Shown here in pieces: positions 37,094 to 45,435 of a stretch of 64,000 nt of DNA. Each line of letters begins with the position of its first letter. Within the stretch, counting starts at the first letter, position 1. Made by a program: the position numbers and the translations under genes. The DNA is taken from the NCBI RefSeq assembly GCF_004353185.1, contig NZ_SMUS01000006.1, positions 91,012 to 155,011 of the forward strand, in the 5' to 3' direction. A model generated the notes under the pieces. That model did no database searches. It worked only from the letters and a program-made list of their open reading frames with translations, and was not told the DNA's origin. This DNA comes from Clostridium cuniculi. GTDB lineage: Bacteria; Bacillota; Clostridia; Clostridiales; Clostridiaceae.

Positions 37094-37136
37094 AATAGAC
37101 AATTGTATTTAGAATATCTAAATACAATTGTCTATT
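37094..37136 (+). terminator. Perfect terminator hairpin
   Basis: 20-bp perfect stem (37094-37113 / 37117-37136) with a three-base loop and ATTTTATAAC tail, after the P-loop ATPase gene. Confidence 0.85.
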
Positions 37137-37187
37137 ATTTTATAACTTCATCTTTAAATTTTTTATCTAGTATATTTTCTAATTGTG

Positions 37188-37265
37188 GATATTACATCTA
37201 ATTCTAAATATAACACCTAATTTAATATGTTATACCTAATTTCATGTATGATATTTAATTCCGGG
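37188..37265. repeat. Imperfect ~21-bp tandem repeats
   Basis: Three to four degenerate copies of a unit resembling ATAACACCTAATTTAATAT occur in a row upstream of the MarR promoter. They could be a regulatory array or decayed repeat DNA. Confidence 0.4.
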
Positions 37266-37355
37266 AATTTATAATATAATGAAGATAATATTAGAAGAAA
37301 TCAATTACATCAGTAAAAAATGATATAATATACCAAAAATTACATGATTACTACA

Positions 37356-37384
37356 TTGACTTATAAAAAATACAATGTTAGAAT
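37356..37384 (+). promoter_or_regulatory. Sigma-A promoter of the MarR-ABC operon
   Basis: TTGACT, exactly 17 bases, TAGAAT. The -10 element touches the first base of the palindromic operator at 37384, so a bound repressor would block RNA polymerase. Confidence 0.75.
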
Positions 37385-37401
37385 ACATAGTGTGCTATGT
37401 A
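37384..37401. promoter_or_regulatory. Palindromic MarR operator O1
   Basis: TACATAG-TGTG-CTATGTA, a perfect 7-bp inverted repeat with a four-base centre. It overlaps the end of the -10 element and precedes the MarR gene. The same half-sites and spacing recur at 37883. Confidence 0.75.
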
Positions 37402-37417
37402 ATAAGGGGGATAAAAA

Positions 37418-37861
37418 ATGAGAAACTTTGATCCAAAAGAACATGTAGGACTATTATTAAAATTCATAAATGGGAGAGTTAATACTAAAATTAATAAGAA
37501 TCTTGCAGAATTTAATCTAACTGGTGTCCAACATGAAATTTTATGTTTCATAGATAGAAATGAACATGAAAGAGATGTATTCCAAAAGGATATAGAAAAG
37601 TGTTTAAAGTTGACCAATCCAACTGTAACAGGCATAGTGAAAAGATTAGAAGAAAAAGAAATGATAGCTAGATGTCCAAGCAATAATGATGCTAGATATA
37701 AGTGTCTTCATGTAACTGAAAAAGGAAAAGATGTTATATGTAAAAGCTTTAAATTTGGAGCAAATAATATAGAAAAGCAACTAGTTAAAGACATGAGCGA
37801 TGAAGAAGTAAAAATGTTAAAAGATTTATTATATAGAGCGCTAATGAATATGGAGGAGTAA
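37418..37861 (+). CDS. MarR-family transcriptional regulator
   Basis: 147 residues, a typical MarR-type winged-helix dimer: dimerisation helix at the N-terminus, recognition region around LKLTNPTVTGIVKRLEEK, wing near PSNNDARYKCLHVTEKG, C-terminal helix. Start ATG 37418 after AAGGGGG. It is followed by two ABC half-transporters and flanked by two identical-half-site palindromes, so it most likely represses itself and the exporter until a toxic ligand binds. Confidence 0.9.
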   Translation: MRNFDPKEHVGLLLKFINGRVNTKINKNLAEFNLTGVQHEILCFIDRNEHERDVFQKDIEKCLKLTNPTVTGIVKRLEEKEMIARCPSNNDARYKCLHVTEKGKDVICKSFKFGANNIEKQLVKDMSDEEVKMLKDLLYRALMNMEE

Positions 37862-37880
37862 TCCTCTTATTTTTAGTTTA

Positions 37881-37902
37881 AATACATAGTTGCCTATGTA
37901 TT
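37881..37902. promoter_or_regulatory. Palindromic MarR operator O2
   Basis: AATACATAG-TTGC-CTATGTATT, a perfect 9-bp inverted repeat containing the same TACATAG...CTATGTA half-sites as O1, between the MarR gene and the ABC genes. It suggests a second MarR-controlled promoter or cooperative looping. Confidence 0.75.
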
Positions 37903-38042
37903 GTTAAAAATTAATTAAATTTGTTAAGGAGCATAAAAATTGATGCGCAAAGTATAGATTTGCATCATCAAAAAGTGTTTATATAAAAGTAAAAAATCAA
38001 TGTACAAGCAAGTATATTGAATGAAAAGGAGAGGTGAAATAT

Positions 38043-39776
38043 ATGATAAAAAAATTAGCTCCATATATGAAAAAATATAAAACGCCACTGATTCTAGGTG
38101 TTTTATGTGCAGCATTAGAAGCTACTTTTGAATTATTAATACCATTAGTAATGGCACAAATAGTTGACGTTGGTATTTCAGCAGGAGATACAGCTTACAC
38201 AATAAAAATGGGATTATTAATGGTTGTTATGGCAGCTATATCATTAAGCTTTGGTATTGGACTATCAAAGTTTTCAGCTATAGCAGGTCAAGGGTTTGGT
38301 GCAGAACTTAGACAAGCTGAATATGAAAAAATACAAACTTATTCTTTCAAGAATATTGAAAAGTTTAGTACTGCATCATTAATTACAAGATTAACTACAG
38401 ATATTACAATGATACAAAACTCATTAACAATGGGAATCAAGCTTTTAGTTAGAGCACCTATGATGCTTATAGTTGCTTGTATTCTTTCAGTTACAATTAG
38501 TTCTCAATTAGCAATGATATTCTTAGTATCTATGCCAGTTCTTATTATTGCAATTGGTCTTATAATAAAGAATGTTAAGCCAAGATTTGAAGCAATGCAA
38601 AAGAAGATTGATAACTTAAATACTACAGTACAAGAAAACTTAATTGGTATAAGAGTTGTTAAATCTTTTGTTAGACGCAATAAGGAAAAGGAAAAATTCA
38701 AAGCAAGTAATGATGATTTATTAAAAGCTTCAGAAGGCGCATTTGGTATAGTTGTTTTAAATATGCCAGTTATGCAAATTGTTGTATTTTCTAGTGTTAT
38801 AGGTATTCTTTGGTTTGGTGGAAACATGGTTCATGCAGGTACATTAACAGTTGGTAAGCTTACAAGTTTCATGACTTATTCTTTCCAAATTCTAATGTCT
38901 CTTATGATGCTTTCAATGGTTCTTATGATGATGTCAAGAGCAGTTGCATCAGCGCAACGTATAATTGAAGTTTTAGAAGAAGAACCAGATATTAAGGATC
39001 CAGTTAATCCAGTAACAGAAGTTAAAAATGGAGAAATTGAATTTAGAAATGTTAACTTTAAGTATGAAGATGATAGTGATGAAAATAACTTAGAAGGAAT
39101 CAATATCAAGATAAAAGCTGGTGAAACTATTGGTATAATTGGTAGCACAGGTTCAGGTAAATCAAGCTTAGTTCAACTTATACCAAGACTTTATGATGCC
39201 ACTGAAGGTGAAGTTTTTGTTGGTGGAGTTAATGTTAAGGATTATCACATAGAAACTTTAAGAAATGAAGTTGCTATGGTACTTCAAAAGAATACATTAT
39301 TCTCAGGAACTATTAAGGAAAACCTTATGTGGGGTAATGAAAATGCTACTGATGCAGAAATTGAAGCAGCAGCTACATCAGCATGTGTTGATGAATTTAT
39401 TGATAGACTTCCAGGAAGATACGATATGCACTTAGAACAAGGTGGAGTTAACGTATCTGGTGGACAAAAACAAAGACTTTGTATAGCAAGAGCTATATTA
39501 AAGCAACCTAAAGTATTAATCTTAGATGATAGTACAAGTGCCGTTGATACAGCAACTGATGCTAAGATTAGAAAAGCATTTGCAGAAGATTTAAAAGATA
39601 CTACTAAGATAATAATTGCACAAAGAGTTAACTCTGTAGCTACTGCAGACAAGATTATCGTTATGGATGATGGTAAGATTAGTGCAATTGGAACTCATGA
39701 TGAGTTAATGGAAAGTAGTGAAATTTATAAAGATGTATACAAATCTCAACAGGAAGGGGTGGGTTTACGTGAATAA
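38043..39776 (+). CDS. Heterodimeric ABC multidrug exporter, degenerate-site subunit
   Basis: 577 residues: six membrane helices then an ATPase domain with Walker A GSTGSGKSS and signature VSGGQKQRL. Walker B ends LILDDST (catalytic Glu replaced by Asp) and the H-loop is AQRVNS (His replaced by Gln). This combination marks the degenerate-site partner of heterodimeric exporters such as TM287/288, BmrCD and LmrCD. The start is ATG 38043, spaced well from AAGGAGAGG; GTG 38034 lies against the RBS. It overlaps the next gene by eight bases. The MarR regulator upstream suggests drug-induced expression. Confidence 0.9.
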   Translation: MIKKLAPYMKKYKTPLILGVLCAALEATFELLIPLVMAQIVDVGISAGDTAYTIKMGLLMVVMAAISLSFGIGLSKFSAIAGQGFGAELRQAEYEKIQTYSFKNIEKFSTASLITRLTTDITMIQNSLTMGIKLLVRAPMMLIVACILSVTISSQLAMIFLVSMPVLIIAIGLIIKNVKPRFEAMQKKIDNLNTTVQENLIGIRVVKSFVRRNKEKEKFKASNDDLLKASEGAFGIVVLNMPVMQIVVFSSVIGILWFGGNMVHAGTLTVGKLTSFMTYSFQILMSLMMLSMVLMMMSRAVASAQRIIEVLEEEPDIKDPVNPVTEVKNGEIEFRNVNFKYEDDSDENNLEGINIKIKAGETIGIIGSTGSGKSSLVQLIPRLYDATEGEVFVGGVNVKDYHIETLRNEVAMVLQKNTLFSGTIKENLMWGNENATDAEIEAAATSACVDEFIDRLPGRYDMHLEQGGVNVSGGQKQRLCIARAILKQPKVLILDDSTSAVDTATDAKIRKAFAEDLKDTTKIIIAQRVNSVATADKIIVMDDGKISAIGTHDELMESSEIYKDVYKSQQEGVGLRE

Positions 39777-41790
39777 GGATAAGAACAATATGTCTCAAGG
39801 ACAAGCAGCGCCAGGTAAAGGTGGTAAAAAGCCAGGACCTCCAAAGCCTAAAAATATGAAAAAGACATTAAAAACATTAATGAGTTATTTAGGTAAGTAT
39901 AAATTACAATTACTTATAGTAATGGTACTAATAATTATAAATTCATTTGCAATGATAGCAGGTTCATATTTCTTAAAACCATTGGTAAATAATTATATAT
40001 TACCAGGTGATTTTGCAGGACTTGCTAAGATGTTAGTATTATTAGGAACAATCTTTGGATTAGGTGCAATTGCTGCATATGGATATGCAAGATTAATGGT
40101 TCATGTAGCACAAAATACTATTAGCAATATAAGAACAGATTTATTTAATAAAATGCAAGAGCTTCCTATTAAGTACTTTGATAGAAATACTCATGGTGAC
40201 TTAATGAGTTTATACACTAATGATATAGATAATATCAGTGAAGCTTTAAATAACAGTTTTACAAATATTTTAGCTTCAGGGCTTACATTCTTAGGAACAA
40301 TAGTAATGATGGCTATTTTAAGTCCAACGCTAATTATAATAACAGTAACATTCCTAGCTATAATGATATTTGTTGTAACTAAAGTTGGTGCTAAGAGTAA
40401 GTACTACTTTGGAATGCAACAAAAGCAAATTGGTAAACTAAATGGTTATGTTGAAGAAATGATAGAAGGACAAAAGGTTATTAAGGTATTCTGTCATGAA
40501 GACGAGGCAATTGAAGATTTCAGAAAGCATAATGAAGAGTTAAGAAAGGCTTCAACAGGAGCACAAACATTTGGTGGATATATGATGCCAATGCTTGGTA
40601 ACCTTTCTCATATGAATTATGCAGTAACATGTTGTGTTGGTGGATTAATTACAATTGCAGGAGCATTTGACCTTGGTTCATTAGTATCTTATTTACAATA
40701 TACTAAGCAAGTAGCTAACCCAATTTCTCAAGTTTCTCAACAAGTAAATGTTATTTTAGCAGCATTAGCAGGTGCTGAAAGAATATTTACAGCTTTAGAA
40801 GAAGAAGTTGAAGTTGATGAAGGTAAGGTTACTTTAACAAGAGTTGAAGTTAAAGAAAATGGTAAATTAGTTGAAACTGAAAAGTATACAGGTCACTGGG
40901 CTTGGAAGGTACCTGCATCAGTAGTAAGAAAAATGAAAAGTACAGACAATTTTGAGTTAATGTCAGAAATGGCAGCAACTACTGATTCTCAATTAGAGTC
41001 TGCAGCATCATTAAATGATGAACCAATATTAGTAGAGCTTACTGGAGATGTTAGATTCAAGAATGTTGTCTTTGGATACAATGAAGAGAAGACTGTATTA
41101 AAGGATATTAGCTTATTTGCTAAGCCAGGACAAAAGATTGCTTTTGTTGGATCAACAGGAGCTGGTAAAACTACAATTACAAACTTAATAAATAGATTCT
41201 ATGAAATCAATTCAGGTATAATTACTTATGATGGAATAGATGTTAAGGATATTAAGAAGGATGATTTAAGAAGATCATTAGGAATAGTTCTTCAAGATAC
41301 TCACTTATTTACTGGTACAATAGCTGATAATATCAGATACGGTAACTTAAATGCAACTGATGAAGAAGTTAAAGCAGCAGCTAAGCTTGCAAATGCCCAT
41401 GCATTTATTAAGCATTTACCACATGGATATGATACAGTTATCACTGGTGATGGTGAAGGATTATCTCAAGGACAAAGACAGTTACTTGCTATTGCGAGAG
41501 CTGCAATTGCTAATCCACCAGTTTTAATAATGGATGAAGCAACAAGTTCAATAGATACAAGAACTGAAAAACTTATTGCAGAAGGTATGGATAAGCTTAT
41601 GGAAGGAAGAACTGTTTTTGTAATTGCTCACAGACTTTCTACTATTAAGAACTCTCATGCAATAATGGTTCTTGAACAAGGTGAAATAATTGAAAGAGGA
41701 AATCATGATTCTTTATTAGAAGAAAAGGGAAGATACTATCAATTATACACTGGAAAAGCAGAATTAGATTCAGAAGAAGTAACAGCATAA
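39769..41790 (+). CDS. Heterodimeric ABC multidrug exporter, active-site subunit
   Basis: 673 residues. An N-terminal Gly/Pro/Lys-rich cytoplasmic tail (about 30 residues) precedes six membrane helices and an ATPase domain with Walker A GSTGAGKTT, signature LSQGQRQ, canonical LIMDEATSS and H-loop AHRLST. A ~80-residue linker between membrane and ATPase parts (from about VEVDEGKVTL to ELTGDV) is longer than usual. The start GTG 39769 follows AAGGGGTGGG and overlaps the partner gene by eight bases, indicating coupled translation. It forms the catalytically competent half of the exporter. Confidence 0.9.
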   Translation: MNKDKNNMSQGQAAPGKGGKKPGPPKPKNMKKTLKTLMSYLGKYKLQLLIVMVLIIINSFAMIAGSYFLKPLVNNYILPGDFAGLAKMLVLLGTIFGLGAIAAYGYARLMVHVAQNTISNIRTDLFNKMQELPIKYFDRNTHGDLMSLYTNDIDNISEALNNSFTNILASGLTFLGTIVMMAILSPTLIIITVTFLAIMIFVVTKVGAKSKYYFGMQQKQIGKLNGYVEEMIEGQKVIKVFCHEDEAIEDFRKHNEELRKASTGAQTFGGYMMPMLGNLSHMNYAVTCCVGGLITIAGAFDLGSLVSYLQYTKQVANPISQVSQQVNVILAALAGAERIFTALEEEVEVDEGKVTLTRVEVKENGKLVETEKYTGHWAWKVPASVVRKMKSTDNFELMSEMAATTDSQLESAASLNDEPILVELTGDVRFKNVVFGYNEEKTVLKDISLFAKPGQKIAFVGSTGAGKTTITNLINRFYEINSGIITYDGIDVKDIKKDDLRRSLGIVLQDTHLFTGTIADNIRYGNLNATDEEVKAAAKLANAHAFIKHLPHGYDTVITGDGEGLSQGQRQLLAIARAAIANPPVLIMDEATSSIDTRTEKLIAEGMDKLMEGRTVFVIAHRLSTIKNSHAIMVLEQGEIIERGNHDSLLEEKGRYYQLYTGKAELDSEEVTA

Positions 41791-41793
41791 AAT

Positions 41794-41842
41794 AATTCCC
41801 TAGGGAAAAAGGAATAATAACCTTTCCTCTAGGGAATTTTTT
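41794..41842. terminator. Bidirectional terminator
   Basis: AATTCCCTAGGGAAAAAGG pairs with CCTTTCCTCTAGGGAATT between converging genes, followed by TTTTTT on the plus strand. Confidence 0.8.
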
Positions 41843-41846
41843 AATT

Positions 41847-42695
41847 CTAGTAATCATTGCTATAACTAGAGTCTGAACTATTTCCAGACTCAGAGCCACT
41901 ATCAGATCCAGAACCAGTATCAGATCCAGAGCCACTATCAGATCCAGAACCACTATCAGATCCAGAACCAGTATCAGATCCAGAGCCACTATCAGATCCA
42001 GAACCACTATCAGATCCAGAGCCACTATCAGATCCAGAACCACTATCAGATCCAGAACCACTATCAGATCCAGAGCCACTATCAGATCCAGAGCCACTAT
42101 CAGATCCAGAACCACTATCAGATCCAGAACCACTACCAGAGCTAGAGCCACTACCAGAGCTAGAACCATTACCAGAATTAGAATCACTACCAGAGCTAGA
42201 ACCACTACCAGAACTAGAACCACTACCAGAACTAGAACCACTACCAGAGCTAGAACTACTACTAGAGTTAGAGCCATTACCAGAGTTAGAGACGCTACCA
42301 GAGTTAGAACCATTTCCAGAACTAGAACCAGGGCGAGAATTACTTGTATTACTATTAGAATTGTTATTAGAATTATGGTTAATAGTATTATTTAATTTAT
42401 TTGAATTTGAACTATTTATATCTTCAGATTCTTCATAATTATTATATTGTGAATCATTATCTTCATAATCAGAATTATTAATAGTTTCGATTTTTGGTAC
42501 ATCCTCAACTATAACTTCTTCATCTGGAATATATCCTTCGATTTCTTCATCTAATATGGGGGATTTTTCCTTAAGAACGAGAGAGTTATTAGTAGCTGAA
42601 TTTGCCTGAATAACATTAATTGTAAAAATTGAAATAATAGCAACTAACAAAAGAATAATATAGATATTTTGAAATTTTTTCGATTTAAAATTCAT
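41847..42695 (-). CDS. Secreted/anchored Ser-Gly-Asp repeat protein
   Basis: 282 residues. One hydrophobic N-terminal segment (about residues 12-31, IYIILLLVAIISIFTINVIQ) acts as signal peptide or anchor. An acidic region (~40-90), an Asn/Ser-rich linker and a long low-complexity region of S-G-S-G-S-D/N/S hexads fill the rest, ending SSYSNDY. No LPXTG motif is present. It resembles MSCRAMM-type stalk repeats but without an adhesive domain. Start ATG 42695 after AGGAGAAA, chosen over the upstream in-frame ATG 42713. It may be a surface matrix or spore/coat-like polymer; function is unknown. Confidence 0.65.
   Translation of the reverse strand: MNFKSKKFQNIYIILLLVAIISIFTINVIQANSATNNSLVLKEKSPILDEEIEGYIPDEEVIVEDVPKIETINNSDYEDNDSQYNNYEESEDINSSNSNKLNNTINHNSNNNSNSNTSNSRPGSSSGNGSNSGSVSNSGNGSNSSSSSSSGSGSSSGSGSSSGSGSSSGSDSNSGNGSSSGSGSSSGSGSGSDSGSGSDSGSGSDSGSGSDSGSGSDSGSGSDSGSGSDSGSGSDSGSGSDTGSGSDSGSGSDSGSGSDTGSGSDSGSESGNSSDSSYSNDY
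41881..42135. repeat. 18-bp tandem repeats in the Ser-Gly-Asp gene
   Basis: About 14 copies of an 18-base unit (GATCCAGAACCACTATCA and single-base variants) run head to tail, each coding for six residues of the SGSGSD type, with older degenerate copies further on to ~42320. Copy number is likely to vary by slippage. Confidence 0.9.
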
Positions 42696-42713
42696 AATTT
42701 GATTTCTCCTCAT

Positions 42714-43032
42714 ATTATAAATAATTATTTTACATTAATAATATTCTATAAATTGAAAAGAAATCCTCTAAAAAGTAAAAAATCATTACATATTTTTGCT
42801 AATAACTAAGAGTTGTTATAAAAATAAAGTAAAAATTAGTGGAATTATATATATAAATGAAGTTTTATGGAGGTATAGATAAATAAAACTTGAGAATCCA
42901 AATGATGAAAGTATTAATCCAATATATAGGCCGTCTCCAGGGTAAATTTAATAAACGAATTAACCTTGTAGACGGCTTTAATATTTAATATAGACATTAT
43001 CCTAGTAAGTCAAGATGAAAAAGAAAATGAAA
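42714..43032. other. Intergenic region with one terminator
   Basis: 319 bases without a supported gene. A hairpin at 42930-42980 (GCCGTCT / AGACGGC with partial inner pairing and TTTAATATTT) is the only clear structure and may end the propeller gene transcript or a plus-strand transcript. Confidence 0.5.
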
Positions 43033-45060
43033 TTATATTTCGTTTAATTTCCAGAGCTGTCCCCCGTAGAATGGATTAGATGTACCTATATAAAGTCCAT
43101 CAGTACTTGATACAAAAGTTCTAAGGCCGTAATTATATTTATCATTAAAGCCATTAACATTAATTTTATTGAAATTAACACCATCTTCAGAGAAATATAG
43201 ATCAGCCCCTTTTATAGATGTATCAATCATTTTTCGTATTGATTTCATATAATAAAGTTGAGTTAAGAATTCTTTTGAAGTGAATAGTTCCTTAATTTTA
43301 AATAGCAATAGCTTTAACTGTTTTTTATTATTGTTTAGTTTATAAATAGTATTTTTTATATTTTCTATAGCTGATTCTCCAAATTGAGAAGAGAAATAAA
43401 TATATATCGCCTCAAGATACTTATAATTATCTGATGATATAGAAGTTGGTATTTTTTTTGCAAGAGTATTTAAAGAATTTAGTATATTTAAATTATAATT
43501 TATATCTATATTTTTCACTACTTGCTCTATATAATCATTTGTCTTTATTTTATTGAGGTATAAAGAAGGGTATGATAAGGAAATATAATCATAATTATTA
43601 ATATATTTATCATCAAGGTATTCATAGTCATTAAATAGCTGTAATATGGTTTTAATATCTTCAGATTTAATAACATTAATAAGGGATAAAAAGTTTAATA
43701 ATATCATTAATATACCTTCAAAGCTATCTATATAATCAGGAATATTTTTAGGAATTAAATAATCATAGAATGATGATGAATCAAAAGTTCCTAAAAAAAG
43801 CTTTCCATTATATTCAGCCATTCTCCAAATATAATGATTAGAAGAATAATTTATTCCAGAATTATCAGGAACGAATCCAGCTTTATAATTACCTATTCTA
43901 GTTTGTAATGGTTCATTCTTACTTGGAGTACCTATAACCATTTCCCAATTATCATTTTCATCAAATCTATAAAGCTGAGTAGGTTTAACAAAATTCTCAT
44001 ACAAATAGCTAAAATCAAAAGATATTAATTTTTGTAGTGATTGAATTACATTTGAAAAAGTTCCAACATAGACATATTCTTTACCATCAGAAGCTTTATA
44101 TTTAAATGGTGTAGCTATAGCATAAGAATTAATACCCATACCAGCTTCATATTTACCATTAGGTCCAACAATCATATCCCATTTCCAACCATAACGATTT
44201 GATTCTTTAGCCATTAAACCTATATATTTTCCTTTAAATATTAAAAATCCAGATTCATTAATGGGTTTATTTCCAGAACCGATTATTGCATATAAATAAC
44301 CATTATAGCTAATTAAATCAAATATACCACCGGACCTACCAGAACCAATATCTACATTAGGAATATTATTAAAATCATTTAGATCGGCAACAATATTCCA
44401 GGTATTTTTACTGGGAGCAGCACTTTCCATAATTCTTAAATCAGTATCAGTAATCATCAATCCAAAGTATAATTTTGCTTCGTGAACTTCCATAGCTCCC
44501 ACACTTGATTTACCTGTATTATCAATAAACACAACTTCAGGTTTGTCAACATCAATAACATAATTTTCTTTAAATTTCAATATTCTAGTATAATTATTTC
44601 CAAAAGCTCCAATATAGATACTTTCATTATCTTCATTATATGGTTTAAATGATACTGCACTTATATATCCAGATTCATAAAAGCCACCCTCTAGTGTAAG
44701 CTCAGACTTATAAACTTGTTCAATTTTTTGGGTTAATTTATTATATCTAAATATTTCAGCAGAATTATCTAAGGTTTCAGTGGAGACATCATCTTCAAAG
44801 ATAAGGTCAGTAATAGTTTCAGCAAAATTACCTAATATAAAAATACTTTTAATAAGGGAAAAAATTATATTTCTATTACTTCCTATATAAATATAATTTT
44901 TAGATTCTGCCATAGCCCAAGCGTATCCATTGCGTCTGTCAACAGTAGAATTAAAACCATCTGCTTCTTTTTCACCTTTAGTTGGATTTGATAGTTTTTG
45001 TATTATAAAGTCTTTAGTTTTTATAGATTCTTTATACTTTTCAGTGCTTTTGTTATTCAT
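43033..45060 (-). CDS. Predicted beta-propeller protein of unknown function
   Basis: 675 residues without signal peptide or membrane helices. Repeated blade-like segments of the kind YIYIGS, SIYIGAFG, KLYFGL, YLYAIIGSG, YVYVGTF, KLFLGTFD and LYIGTSNPF, each followed by WxxV or W-x-M, indicate a beta-propeller. A helical insert of ~150 residues (around 470-620) interrupts it before the final blade (YFSEDGVNF). I recognise the general fold but no family with a known role. The start ATG 45060 has TAGGAGAA upstream. It is divergent from the transposase-like gene and next to the repeat surface protein; no enzymatic residues can be assigned. Confidence 0.6.
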   Translation of the reverse strand: MNNKSTEKYKESIKTKDFIIQKLSNPTKGEKEADGFNSTVDRRNGYAWAMAESKNYIYIGSNRNIIFSLIKSIFILGNFAETITDLIFEDDVSTETLDNSAEIFRYNKLTQKIEQVYKSELTLEGGFYESGYISAVSFKPYNEDNESIYIGAFGNNYTRILKFKENYVIDVDKPEVVFIDNTGKSSVGAMEVHEAKLYFGLMITDTDLRIMESAAPSKNTWNIVADLNDFNNIPNVDIGSGRSGGIFDLISYNGYLYAIIGSGNKPINESGFLIFKGKYIGLMAKESNRYGWKWDMIVGPNGKYEAGMGINSYAIATPFKYKASDGKEYVYVGTFSNVIQSLQKLISFDFSYLYENFVKPTQLYRFDENDNWEMVIGTPSKNEPLQTRIGNYKAGFVPDNSGINYSSNHYIWRMAEYNGKLFLGTFDSSSFYDYLIPKNIPDYIDSFEGILMILLNFLSLINVIKSEDIKTILQLFNDYEYLDDKYINNYDYISLSYPSLYLNKIKTNDYIEQVVKNIDINYNLNILNSLNTLAKKIPTSISSDNYKYLEAIYIYFSSQFGESAIENIKNTIYKLNNNKKQLKLLLFKIKELFTSKEFLTQLYYMKSIRKMIDTSIKGADLYFSEDGVNFNKINVNGFNDKYNYGLRTFVSSTDGLYIGTSNPFYGGQLWKLNEI

Positions 45061-45435
45061 TTTATTCTCCTACTTTACATAAAAAAATTTGAGTTATTTT
45101 AGCTTATAAAAGCTGTTGTTATAATATAATATTCTTTTCATTAGTAATTTGTTTAAGTATATTGCTAATAATTATTTTTAATAAATTAAATAGAGTGATG
45201 AGTGATGCATATAATATTAAGATACATTTTTTATTAATAATTTTAATATTTAATGTATAACATACGTTTTAAATACTATAGACATTCTGTTATATAAAAA
45301 TGTTGGTAAAAACATTTTTATATAACAGAATAGATATATGAGTAAATATATATAATGAAAGTTTGTGTTAATAATAATAGAATTTAATGATTAAAGTTAA
45401 AGAAATACGTTAATAATCACAACTGGTGATTATTT
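45061..45435. other. Divergent intergenic region with a long perfect palindrome
   Basis: 375 bases between divergent genes. Apart from the 48-base palindrome at 45284-45331 no gene or RNA is evident. Confidence 0.5.
45284..45331. repeat. Perfect 21-bp inverted repeat
   Basis: ATTCTGTTATATAAAAATGTT, a six-base loop GGTAAA, then its exact reverse complement. It lies between divergent genes, where a terminator is not expected, and has no long T run. Confidence 0.85.

Noticed and set aside
41645..42313. Long minus-strand frame coding Leu/Val/Asp repeats
   Set aside because: It is the other reading frame of the 18-bp repeat array in the Ser-Gly-Asp gene; it has no RBS and runs into the ABC gene.
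41881..42320. CRISPR-like regular repeats
   Set aside because: The units are contiguous with no spacers and code in frame, so they are protein repeats.
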